DNA of 5,507 bases from Candidatus Woesearchaeota archaeon. Lineage in GTDB: Archaea > Nanobdellota > Nanobdellia > Woesearchaeales > DSVV01. The notes under the pieces are model-generated. The model saw only the letters and a list, made by a program, of their open reading frames with translations, did not search any database and was not told the origin of the DNA. The translations under genes and the position numbers were made by a program. This document shows, one piece after another, positions 1 to 3,814 of this stretch (positions are counted from its first letter, which is position 1; each line of letters begins with the position of its first letter). The stretch spans positions 1 through 5,507 of the forward strand of contig JAHFMP010000074.1 in assembly GCA_023267795.1 (NCBI GenBank), given 5' to 3'.

Positions 1-384
1 AAATTTATAGCTTACAATCAATATGGCAATGTTCACAAGATAAATAGCCCAACAGACAATGCAATAGTTTTTTAGTTTTTTGTAACTTACGTAGATCAAA
101 TAAAATGTCACTGCCATTGTGGCAACTGCAAGAAAAAAAACAATAGACGTATATCCAAGAAATGTGAGAACAAAAATTAGTGGATAATACAGTAGTCCTT
201 TGACAGAATTTTTTACGCCACCAAGAGAACTGTATTCGCTTTTTGCAGCAGCAGAGCAGGACACAGTGTTGCTGATATCACATAATGCTTTGTAATTTTT
301 GTTTTTCTTAATTTGTTTATCTATATAAAAAGAATAAATGGATAGTAGAAATCCGAGAAATGCAAACATCAAAAGCTTATTCAT
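1..384 (-). CDS. VKOR-family disulfide oxidoreductase (3' end outside window)
   Basis: The 128 visible codons encode a small polytopic membrane protein that matches the vitamin K epoxide reductase family. In prokaryotes this family reoxidises DsbA-like thioredoxin-fold partners with quinone and so drives disulfide formation in exported proteins. Seen: an N-terminal membrane segment (about residues 4-20), then a loop with Cys35 and Cys43 in CDISNTVSCS, which has the same spacing of 8 as the loop cysteine pair of human VKOR. Further hydrophobic segments lie at about 64-100, followed by the active-site CxxC, Cys108-Ile-Val-Cys111. All four expected cysteines are present. The reading frame is open to the window edge, so the last helix and any fused thioredoxin domain cannot be judged. 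The ATG was chosen because a TATA-like box lies about 26 bases upstream, which fits a leaderless message. No partner oxidoreductase is visible. The family call is firm; the physiological partner is unknown. Confidence 0.88.
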   Translation of the reverse strand, partial: MNKLLMFAFLGFLLSIYSFYIDKQIKKNKNYKALCDISNTVSCSAAAKSEYSSLGGVKNSVKGLLYYPLIFVLTFLGYTSIVFFLAVATMAVTFYLIYVSYKKLKNYCIVCWAIYLVNIAILIVSYKF

Positions 385-405
385 AAGCAAATGTTAAATC
401 ACTCT

Positions 406-413
406 GATATAAA
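406..413 (-). promoter_or_regulatory. TATA box of the VKOR gene
   Basis: On the minus strand this reads TTTATATC. Its centre is about 26 bases before the ATG at 384, so transcription should start at or next to the start codon (leaderless). No Shine-Dalgarno sequence is seen before that ATG, which agrees. Confidence 0.55.
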
Positions 414-429
414 TGTTTACTTGATATTA

Positions 430-445
430 ATAATAAAAAAGAAAA
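430..445 (-). terminator. T-rich terminator behind tRNA-Ile
   Basis: Directly after the tRNA-Ile 3' end, the minus strand reads TTTTCTTTTTTATTAT. Oligo-T runs are the usual archaeal intrinsic terminators. The run also separates the tRNA from the VKOR promoter downstream. Confidence 0.5.
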
Positions 446-483
446 GGTGGGCCCGATGGGCTTTGAACCCACGACCACTGGTG

Positions 484-562
484 AACTTAGTATGTTCATT
501 GTCTAAAACGTGGACAACACAAAGCAGATGCTCTGTGAAATGCTTGACAAGAGAGTCAAACG
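484..562 (-). other. tRNA-Ile intron at position 37/38 (BHB type)
   Basis: This is a 79-nt archaeal tRNA intron. The splice structure is textbook: the anticodon stem is followed by a central four-pair helix, CTTA (565-568) with TAAG (486-489). It is flanked by two three-base bulges, TAC at the 5' site and TTC at the 3' site, each cut after its second base. This leaves exons ending at A37 and restarting at C38, as the archaeal tRNA splicing endonuclease requires. Inside are three consecutive hairpins: TTGAC/GTCAA (559-555 with 548-544), an eight-pair stem CACAGAGC/GCTTTGTG with an ATCT loop (537-530 with 525-518), and TTGTC/GACAA (517-513 with 503-499). There is no room for a homing endonuclease gene. 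Confidence 0.88.
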
Positions 563-579
563 TATAAGACCAGCGCTCT

Positions 580-600
580 AGTTCCCTTGTCTCAGGGACA
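580..600 (-). other. 21-nt insertion in the tRNA-Ile D-loop, probable second intron
   Basis: Removing 21 bases between GGTT and AGAGC restores a standard D-arm, GCTT-AGCCTGGTTA-GAGC. A junction one base over (581-601) gives the same product, so the exact edge is ambiguous. The insertion can fold as TTGTC-CCTGA-GACAA, or as TCCC/GGGA stacked near an exon-intron helix CTGGTT/AACTAG (606-601 with 583-578). The second fold leaves a bulge on the 5' side, as in relaxed BHB motifs. I could not draw a perfect two-bulge BHB. Noncanonical D-loop introns are known in archaea, mainly in Thermoproteales. A retained oversized D-loop is the alternative. Confidence 0.7.
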
Positions 601-650
601 AACCAGGCTAAGCTACGGGCCCAATATCTCTACTCTGAGAAATGAATCTT

Positions 651-658
651 ATTTAAAT
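651..658 (-). promoter_or_regulatory. TATA box of tRNA-Ile
   Basis: This is a palindromic ATTTAAAT core centred about 32 bases upstream of the tRNA 5' end at 622, a normal distance for an archaeal tRNA promoter with a short leader. Confidence 0.5.
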
Positions 659-698
659 GAGTTTTGTTTGCTGATAGCTCAAAAATTCACCGTCACAT

Positions 699-709
699 TT
701 TTATATAAC
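699..709 (+). promoter_or_regulatory. TATA box of tRNA-Glu and probably the genes behind it
   Basis: TTTTATATAAC is centred about 30 bases before tRNA-Glu. No other TATA-like box is seen between the tRNA and the eL41 gene, so this promoter may serve tRNA-Glu, eL41 and the Trm112-like gene together. Confidence 0.6.
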
Positions 710-733
710 CAGTTTTCTTCTTGACACCATATT

Positions 734-808
734 GCCCCGATGGTGTAGTCCGGCCAATCATTCAGCACTTTCGATGCTGAGACTCGGGTTCAAATCCCGA
801 TCGGGGCA
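734..808 (+). tRNA. tRNA-Glu(UUC)
   Basis: This is an intronless 75-nt tRNA. Acceptor GCCCCGA pairs with TCGGGGC, followed by discriminator A. The D-arm GGTGTAGTCCGGCCAATCAT is the hallmark of archaeal tRNA-Glu. The anticodon stem is CAGCA/TGCTG around CTTTCGA, giving anticodon UUC (770-772), and the T-stem is TCGGG/CCCGA around TTCAAAT. CCA is not encoded. The tRNA ends only 36 bases before the eL41 start codon and has the only clear promoter in front of that gene, so 3' processing of the tRNA may release the eL41 mRNA. Confidence 0.96.
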
Positions 809-844
809 TTAAAGTAACGGGATTTGGTAAATGAGGTAAAAATC

Positions 845-946
845 ATGAAACGAAGTTCAAGACGTTGGAAAAAGAAACGACAAATGCGTTGGAAATGGCA
901 ACGAAAGCGCATGAAAAAAGAAAAACGCAAACGTGCGAAGAAGTGA
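845..946 (+). CDS. rpl41e: Large-subunit ribosomal protein eL41
   Basis: This 33-codon gene encodes an almost entirely basic peptide, starting MKRSSRRWKKKRQMRWKWQR and ending KRKRAKK. The stretch from Met14 (MRWKWQRKRMKKEKRKR) matches the pattern of eL41, the tiny single-helix ribosomal protein shared by archaea and eukaryotes (typically about 25 residues, tryptophan near the start, then Arg/Lys runs). The first ATG is preferred because a Shine-Dalgarno sequence GAGGT (833-837) sits seven bases upstream. Met14 (codon at 884) would give a 20-residue form closer to the family core but lacks such a site. The stop overlaps the next gene's ATG by one base (TGATG), implying coupled translation. Low-complexity composition limits certainty, but length, RBS and operon position all agree. 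Genes this small are often left out of annotation. Confidence 0.78.
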   Translation: MKRSSRRWKKKRQMRWKWQRKRMKKEKRKRAKK

Positions 947-1131
947 TGTGGTACACAATGACACAAGATCCACTTCCAAAAGAATTGTACGAAATACTTG
1001 CATGTCCAATGTGTAAAGGCGATATTGCATACAACAAGGAAAAGACTGCACTTCTTTGCAGGAAATGCAAAATAGATTACCCTATAAAAGAAGGAATACC
1101 AATTATGCTACCTCCTGATATGAGGGTGTAA
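946..1131 (+). CDS. trm112: Trm112-family zinc-ribbon protein, methyltransferase activator
   Basis: This 61-residue protein has the Trm112/UPF0434 pattern: LYEILACPMC (Cys20, Cys23), then Cys38 and Cys41 in CRKC, then YPIKEGIPIML. The four cysteines should bind one zinc. In archaea and eukaryotes Trm112 is the partner that stabilises and activates methyltransferases acting on tRNA, rRNA and release factor (Trm9-, Trm11-, Mtq2-type). The frame is open upstream to 865, but that part is eL41 sequence in another frame. The ATG at 946 overlaps the eL41 stop and gives a family-sized product. The ATG at 958 is possible and would remove MWYT. There is no strong RBS, which fits translational coupling to eL41. 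None of the expected methyltransferases is visible, and the partner cannot be named. A bacterial-type orphan UPF0434 function is the alternative. Confidence 0.85.
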   Translation: MWYTMTQDPLPKELYEILACPMCKGDIAYNKEKTALLCRKCKIDYPIKEGIPIMLPPDMRV

Positions 1132-1134
1132 AAA

Positions 1135-1145
1135 CTTTTATAAAC
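1135..1145 (+). promoter_or_regulatory. TATA box of tRNA-Ser
   Basis: CTTTTATAAAC lies just after the Trm112-like stop codon, about 34 bases before tRNA-Ser. The same 11 bases recur as the eS8 promoter at 2339-2349, which suggests a consensus strong promoter for this genome. Confidence 0.6.
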
Positions 1146-1173
1146 ATAGTAACATCTTAAAATATTTATTCTT

Positions 1174-1257
1174 GCCAGCGTGGCACAATCTGGTACTGCG
1201 TCAGCCTTGAGAGCTGATTCCCGAAAGGGTTTCTCGGTTCAAATCCGGGCGCTGGCG
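1174..1257 (+). tRNA. tRNA-Ser(UGA)
   Basis: This is a class II tRNA of 84 nt. Acceptor GCCAGCG pairs with CGCTGGC, and discriminator G is typical of serine. It has a three-pair D-stem GCA/TGC, anticodon stem TCAGC/GCTGA around CTTGAGA (anticodon UGA, 1208-1210), a long variable arm with CCC-GAAA-GGG (1220-1229), and T-stem CTCGG/CCGGG around TTCAAAT. CCA is not encoded. The T-arm and acceptor 3' side are duplicated 112 bases downstream, and parts occur inverted between the two copies. Confidence 0.93.
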
Positions 1258-1260
1258 CTT
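1242..1260 (+). repeat. Direct repeat, copy 1 (tRNA-Ser 3' end)
   Basis: The 19 bases AATCCGGGCGCTGGCGCTT cover the 3' T-stem and acceptor strand of tRNA-Ser plus three bases beyond it. They recur exactly at 1354-1372. Integrating elements that use tRNA 3' ends leave such att-like duplications, though the enclosed interval here is far too short to be an intact element. Confidence 0.85.
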
Positions 1261-1288
1261 ATTTTTGCAACAAGATAGTTCTTCGAAG

Positions 1289-1300
1289 CCGGATTTGAAC
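1289..1300 (-). repeat. Inverted copy of the tRNA-Ser T-arm
   Basis: CCGGATTTGAAC is the exact reverse complement of bases 1237-1248 of tRNA-Ser (T-loop and part of the T-stem). A read-through transcript could pair these 12 bases with the tRNA T-arm and compete with normal folding. Confidence 0.75.
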
Positions 1301-1353
1301 ACACGCGAAAATTTTTGCAAAATTTTTTGTGCCACGTTCGCTTCGCTCAGTGG

Positions 1354-1372
1354 AATCCGGGCGCTGGCGCTT
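1354..1372 (+). repeat. Direct repeat, copy 2
   Basis: This is an exact second copy of the 19-base tRNA-Ser 3' end. Its last base is seven bases short of the stop codon of the PhoU-like gene on the other strand, so any rearrangement that made it stopped almost at that gene's end. Confidence 0.85.
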
Positions 1373-1379
1373 TATTTAA

Positions 1380-2297
1380 TCAAATTTTCATCAAAAATAG
1401 CGGGCCTTTTAAGTCAAAAATAGCATGAACAAGAGAAGTAAAATACACCTGCAGCAAAATTGTTTCTTGAGATGAAGCAATTATTTTCTTTTCACATTCC
1501 TCTAAAAGAATATTTTTTTGATCAAAAAATATGCGAGCCTTTTCTGGAGTATATGAATAAAATAATTCATAGTAAAGACGAAAATAAGCATGAATCTTTT
1601 TGTAGAGTTCAAGAATATCTTTATCAACATCATTATCAGGTGTTACTTTATTCTGAAATGCAAATGCAATGTATTTATACAAATCTCCTATTTGTTCCAA
1701 TTCCCGCAGCAAAGCAAAGTACGTAAATCCATGATCAGGATATTTGTATTTGTGTTTGTACAAAATACGAATGCAGAGATCACAATATTTATTGTTTTCT
1801 TTTTCATCTATTTTCACTTCTTCCAACAACTGAGTAATATTCTTTTCCAGAGCTTCTGTGATTTTGTCTCCAATCACAAGTGTGATCTGGAATAATTTTT
1901 TCAGGACAGTGTCAAATTCCTGCTGATCAATCTTCATCAAGCTTTTTATTATTATAACATTTTTTTTGTTCTCAACAATTTCAAAGCCCATCAACTGCTT
2001 TACTCGTTTCTCAATAATGTCAGTATATTTTACGTCATCAAATCTGATGATAATTTCATCATATCCTTTTTGATAAAAATAGTTTACGAAATATTCGTTA
2101 AAAATTCCAAAATCTTTAACAGAAAATTCTTTTTTGAGAGTACTGCTTTCTGTTGTTTCAACAGTAAGCACCAGTTTTCCTTTTTCTTCAATAATGTCAA
2201 GTTCATCTCCTTTGCAGACAGCATTTTCTTTGATCCATTTGCTTGGCAGTGAAATCATTAAAGTAGCTGGACCCTGCTGTACGACCTTTCGTTTCAT
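1380..2297 (-). CDS. AbrB-PhoU protein, archaeal PhoU-like regulator
   Basis: The 305-residue product starts with a SpoVT/AbrB swapped-hairpin domain (about residues 1-48: QQGPATLMISLPSKWIKE, then GDELDIIEEKGKLVLTVE), a DNA-binding or dimerisation fold. The rest is mostly helical, with the PhoU-like region from about 120 to the end. Archaeal proteins of this architecture are annotated as phosphate-uptake regulators; bacterial PhoU restrains the Pst transporter. No pst gene, histidine kinase or phosphate transporter is visible here, so a phosphate role is only inherited from the family name. The ATG was chosen because a TATA-like box lies 27 bases upstream and no RBS is needed. It diverges from eS8 across 73 bases. 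The 3' end abuts the tRNA-derived repeat, and the last residues (LFLMKI) may have been altered by that event. The domain call is firm; the regulated target is unknown. Confidence 0.8.
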   Translation of the reverse strand: MKRKVVQQGPATLMISLPSKWIKENAVCKGDELDIIEEKGKLVLTVETTESSTLKKEFSVKDFGIFNEYFVNYFYQKGYDEIIIRFDDVKYTDIIEKRVKQLMGFEIVENKKNVIIIKSLMKIDQQEFDTVLKKLFQITLVIGDKITEALEKNITQLLEEVKIDEKENNKYCDLCIRILYKHKYKYPDHGFTYFALLRELEQIGDLYKYIAFAFQNKVTPDNDVDKDILELYKKIHAYFRLYYELFYSYTPEKARIFFDQKNILLEECEKKIIASSQETILLQVYFTSLVHAIFDLKGPLFLMKI

Positions 2298-2318
2298 AGG
2301 ATTAAAGAAAGAGTATTA

Positions 2319-2329
2319 CTATTTAAAAT
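2319..2329 (-). promoter_or_regulatory. TATA box of the AbrB-PhoU gene
   Basis: On the minus strand this reads ATTTTAAATAG, centred about 27 bases before the ATG at 2297, which implies a leaderless message. It lies only about 20 bases from the oppositely directed eS8 box, so the two promoters may compete for TBP/TFB. Confidence 0.5.
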
Positions 2330-2338
2330 TGACGAAAA

Positions 2339-2349
2339 CTTTTATAAAC
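2339..2349 (+). promoter_or_regulatory. TATA box of eS8
   Basis: CTTTTATAAAC is centred about 27 bases before the eS8 ATG at 2371 and is identical to the tRNA-Ser promoter element. The distance implies transcription starting at the start codon. Confidence 0.65.
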
Positions 2350-2370
2350 AAGCACTTTTTTCAGAAATGC

Positions 2371-2751
2371 ATGGCAATCACACAATACAGACCAAAAAGA
2401 AAATCCTCAGGAAGCAGATATATTACAGCACGAGGAAAAAAACTTCGGGAATCAGGAAACAGGCCAACACTTCCTTATATTGCAGAGAAAAAGGTAAAAC
2501 TTGTCAGAACAAAAGGCGGCAATAAAAAAACACGGATTATGGCTGCACAAATAATCAATGCAATTGATCCAGCGACAAAAAAATCAATACAGGCAACAAT
2601 GAAAACTGTAGTGGACAATCAAGCAAACAGACATTATGTTCGCATGAATGCATTGACAAAAGGGGCAATTGTAGAAACTGATCACGGAAAAGTCCGGATT
2701 ACTTCTCGTCCAGCTCAAGATGGTTGTGTGAATGGTATTTTGTTGAAATAA
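2371..2751 (+). CDS. rps8e: Small-subunit ribosomal protein eS8
   Basis: The 126-residue protein matches archaeal S8e along its length: N-terminal KRKSSGSRYITARGKKLRESG, central KVKLVRTKGGNKKTRI, then DNQANRHYVRMNALTKGAIVETDHGK and the C-terminal VRITSRPAQDGCVNGILL. eS8 binds 16S rRNA in the small subunit and is restricted to archaea and eukaryotes, which fixes the domain of life. Its length is normal for archaea. The ATG GCA ATC start is chosen because a TATA box lies 27 bases upstream. The overlapping ATG at 2367 is out of frame, and the longer open frame upstream runs through the AbrB-PhoU coding strand. No Shine-Dalgarno sequence is present, as expected for a leaderless mRNA. It ends 22 bases from the converging Dus gene. 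Confidence 0.96.
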   Translation: MAITQYRPKRKSSGSRYITARGKKLRESGNRPTLPYIAEKKVKLVRTKGGNKKTRIMAAQIINAIDPATKKSIQATMKTVVDNQANRHYVRMNALTKGAIVETDHGKVRITSRPAQDGCVNGILLK

Positions 2752-2773
2752 TGTTCTCTTCTATTTGCTTCTG

Positions 2774-3730
2774 CTAAAACTTCATCAAAATCTCCTTTAT
2801 TTCTTCAACTGTTTTTGCTTTGCTGAGATCAATGCGCAACTGCCCTGCATGAGGAATTCCTTTTGTGAAGTATGATGCCTGTATTTTCAGATTTTGAAAC
2901 TTTAATCCATTGTATTTTTTCCAAAGATCCACATATTCAAAGAAAAGAGAAATAGTATCTTTCTGTTCAAGAACTGATCCTGTTTTCAAATAATGATTTA
3001 TTCTGGAGAAAATGAATGGATTTCCGCAAGCAGCACGGCCTATCATCACTGCATCAACATCAGTGGTATCGAACATTTCTTTTGCTTTTATTTCATTTGT
3101 TATATCCCCATTTCCGATGACAGGAATCGAGACTGTTTCTTTCACATGCTTAATAATATCCCAGTTTGCCGATCCGCTGTATTGTTGCTCCAATGTTCTT
3201 CCATGGACAGCAACAGCAGCAGCACCTGCTTTTTCAACTGCCTTTGCAAGCTGGAGCACAGTAATGTTTTTTTCATTTATTCCTATTCTCATCTTGACAG
3301 TTACAGGTTTTTCACTCACAGAAACCATTGCCTCAACAATTTCACGAATTTTTTCTGGCTGCTTTAATAACGCTGCTCCTGCACCTGTGCACGTCACTTG
3401 ATGTGCAGGACAGCCAAAATTAAAATCCACAATATCTGTTTTATCCTGTAGAAGAACTGTTGCTTTTTTAATGTCATTTATTTCTGAACCAAAAATCTGG
3501 ATAGAAACAGGTCGCTCTTCTTGTACAGTACGCATCATTGTGATTGCATATTCATTTTCCATGCTGATTGCAGTTGCGTTGACAAATTCGCTGTACACTA
3601 AACCTGCACCATATCTTCGTGCCATAACGCGGAATGCAACATTGCACACTCCTGCCATTGGTGCAAGACAAGTAGGACTGTCAAACGTGTAATTGCCTAT
3701 TTTAAATGATTTCATTATTAAAAACTCCAT
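2774..3730 (-). CDS. dus: tRNA-dihydrouridine synthase
   Basis: This 318-residue flavoenzyme reduces uridines to dihydrouridine, mostly in tRNA D-loops, using FMN and NAD(P)H. Seen in order: the TIM-barrel start LAPMAGVCNVAFR (22-34), the catalytic NFGCP with Cys107, GAGAALL, the substrate-binding VTVKMRIG with Lys146, AVHGRT with His176, the FMN-phosphate region GNGD (206-209) and IGRAACGNP (230-238), then a C-terminal helical RNA-binding part. All family hallmarks are present and the length is normal. The first ATG is preferred: AGGAGG lies 12 bases upstream (3743-3748), slightly far but the only good site; Met6 would be 27 bases away. Inverted repeats surround that site and may influence initiation. 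Which D-loop position it modifies cannot be told. One of its possible substrates, the nearby tRNA-Ile, has an interrupted D-loop. Confidence 0.95.
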   Translation of the reverse strand: MEFLIMKSFKIGNYTFDSPTCLAPMAGVCNVAFRVMARRYGAGLVYSEFVNATAISMENEYAITMMRTVQEERPVSIQIFGSEINDIKKATVLLQDKTDIVDFNFGCPAHQVTCTGAGAALLKQPEKIREIVEAMVSVSEKPVTVKMRIGINEKNITVLQLAKAVEKAGAAAVAVHGRTLEQQYSGSANWDIIKHVKETVSIPVIGNGDITNEIKAKEMFDTTDVDAVMIGRAACGNPFIFSRINHYLKTGSVLEQKDTISLFFEYVDLWKKYNGLKFQNLKIQASYFTKGIPHAGQLRIDLSKAKTVEEIKEILMKF

Positions 3731-3732
3731 TC

Positions 3733-3750
3733 TCAGGAAAATCCTCCTGA
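3733..3750 (-). promoter_or_regulatory. Hairpin over the ribosome binding site of dus
   Basis: On the minus strand TCAGGA and TCCTGA form a perfect six-pair stem around GGATTT. The Shine-Dalgarno AGGAGG (3748-3743) is partly inside the stem, so the hairpin, if formed, would limit ribosome access to dus. A function is inferred, not shown. Confidence 0.4.
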
Positions 3751-3774
3751 AGAAAGTGAAGAAAGAGGATTTTC
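3737..3774. repeat. 10-bp inverted repeat between dus and the glycosyltransferase gene
   Basis: GAAAATCCTC (3737-3746) and GAGGATTTTC (3765-3774) are exact reverse complements 18 bases apart. They could be an operator for a dimeric regulator in this divergent promoter region. They could instead be an RNA stem that hides the dus Shine-Dalgarno sequence, provided transcription starts far enough upstream. The left arm is shared with the shorter hairpin at 3733-3750, so the two RNA folds exclude each other. Confidence 0.5.
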
Positions 3775-3783
3775 TTTAAAAAA

Positions 3784-3794
3784 CTTTATTAAAG
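3784..3794 (+). promoter_or_regulatory. TATA box of the glycosyltransferase gene
   Basis: CTTTATTAAAG is centred 26 bases before the ATG at 3815, the same leaderless spacing as at the eS8, PhoU-like and VKOR genes. The element is nearly palindromic and could also be read on the minus strand toward dus. A second AT-rich candidate for dus lies at about 3774-3783. Confidence 0.5.
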
Positions 3795-3814
3795 TCAGTT
3801 TCTTTTTTAAAGAT

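Larger units (their letters stand above)
448..622 (-). tRNA. tRNA-Ile(UAU), interrupted twice
   Basis: With both insertions removed this folds as a 75-nt tRNA: acceptor GGGCCCG/CGGGCCC with discriminator A, D-stem GCTT/GAGC, anticodon stem CTGGT/ACCAG, five-base variable loop TGGTC, and T-stem GTGGG/CCCAT around TTCAAAG. The body closely resembles archaeal tRNA-Ile(GAU). The anticodon loop, however, is CTTATAC, giving anticodon UAU (bases 564-566), which would read AUA. Most archaea read AUA with a CAU tRNA modified to agmatidine by TiaS; Nanoarchaeum equitans and Korarchaeum are known exceptions with UAU. AUA codons are used here, for example twice in the eS8 gene. CCA is not encoded (CC is followed by T), so it must be added by CCA transferase. 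A 79-nt intron sits at 37/38, and a 21-nt insertion lies in the D-loop. The isoacceptor call rests on the intron boundaries, which a well-formed BHB supports. Confidence 0.9.
1258..1379. other. tRNA-Ser tail: scrambled tRNA fragments, no gene
   Basis: This interval between tRNA-Ser and the PhoU-like gene holds no plausible gene. In order it contains a T-rich stretch (possible terminator), a 12-base inverted copy of the tRNA-Ser T-arm (1289-1300), two imperfect tandem copies of an AAAATTTTTGC unit (1308-1318, 1319-1329), an eight-base inverted copy of the tRNA-Ser segment CGTGGCAC (as GTGCCACG, 1329-1336), a TTCGCTTCGCT stretch, and the second direct-repeat copy. The inverted pieces lie in the order expected of a degenerate inverted tRNA copy. 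Convergent transcription from both sides meets here. Confidence 0.6.

Noticed and set aside
623..733. C/D box small RNA between the two divergent tRNAs
   Set aside because: No convincing RUGAUGA C box paired with a CUGA D box was found on either strand. The interval is explained by two tRNA promoters.
865..945. N-terminal extension of the Trm112-like protein to the ATG at 865
   Set aside because: Those codons are the eL41 gene in another frame. The family-sized product starts at 946 where the stop and start codons overlap.
843..1070. Minus-strand open frames opposite eL41 and the Trm112-like gene
   Set aside because: They are shadows of the basic and cysteine-rich plus-strand genes, with no RBS, no promoter and no recognisable family.
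1242..1372. att sites of an intact integrated element
   Set aside because: Only 93 bases separate the two repeat copies, and no integrase or other element gene is present. At most this is a remnant.
1460..1895. Plus-strand open frames opposite the AbrB-PhoU gene
   Set aside because: Phe/Ile-rich low-complexity translations are typical of the antisense of an AT-rich helical protein.
2134..2370. Upstream extension of the eS8 reading frame to the ATG at 2134
   Set aside because: It runs antisense through the AbrB-PhoU coding region, the extra residues resemble nothing in S8e, and the TATA box lies inside it, 27 bases before the accepted ATG.
2752..2773. Hairpin terminator between eS8 and dus
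   Set aside because: The 22-base gap is pyrimidine-rich on the plus strand but shows no stem and no long T run. Termination may occur there, but I cannot support a defined site.
2993..3692. Plus-strand open frames opposite dus
   Set aside because: dus carries every family motif on the minus strand, and the antisense frames show no domain.
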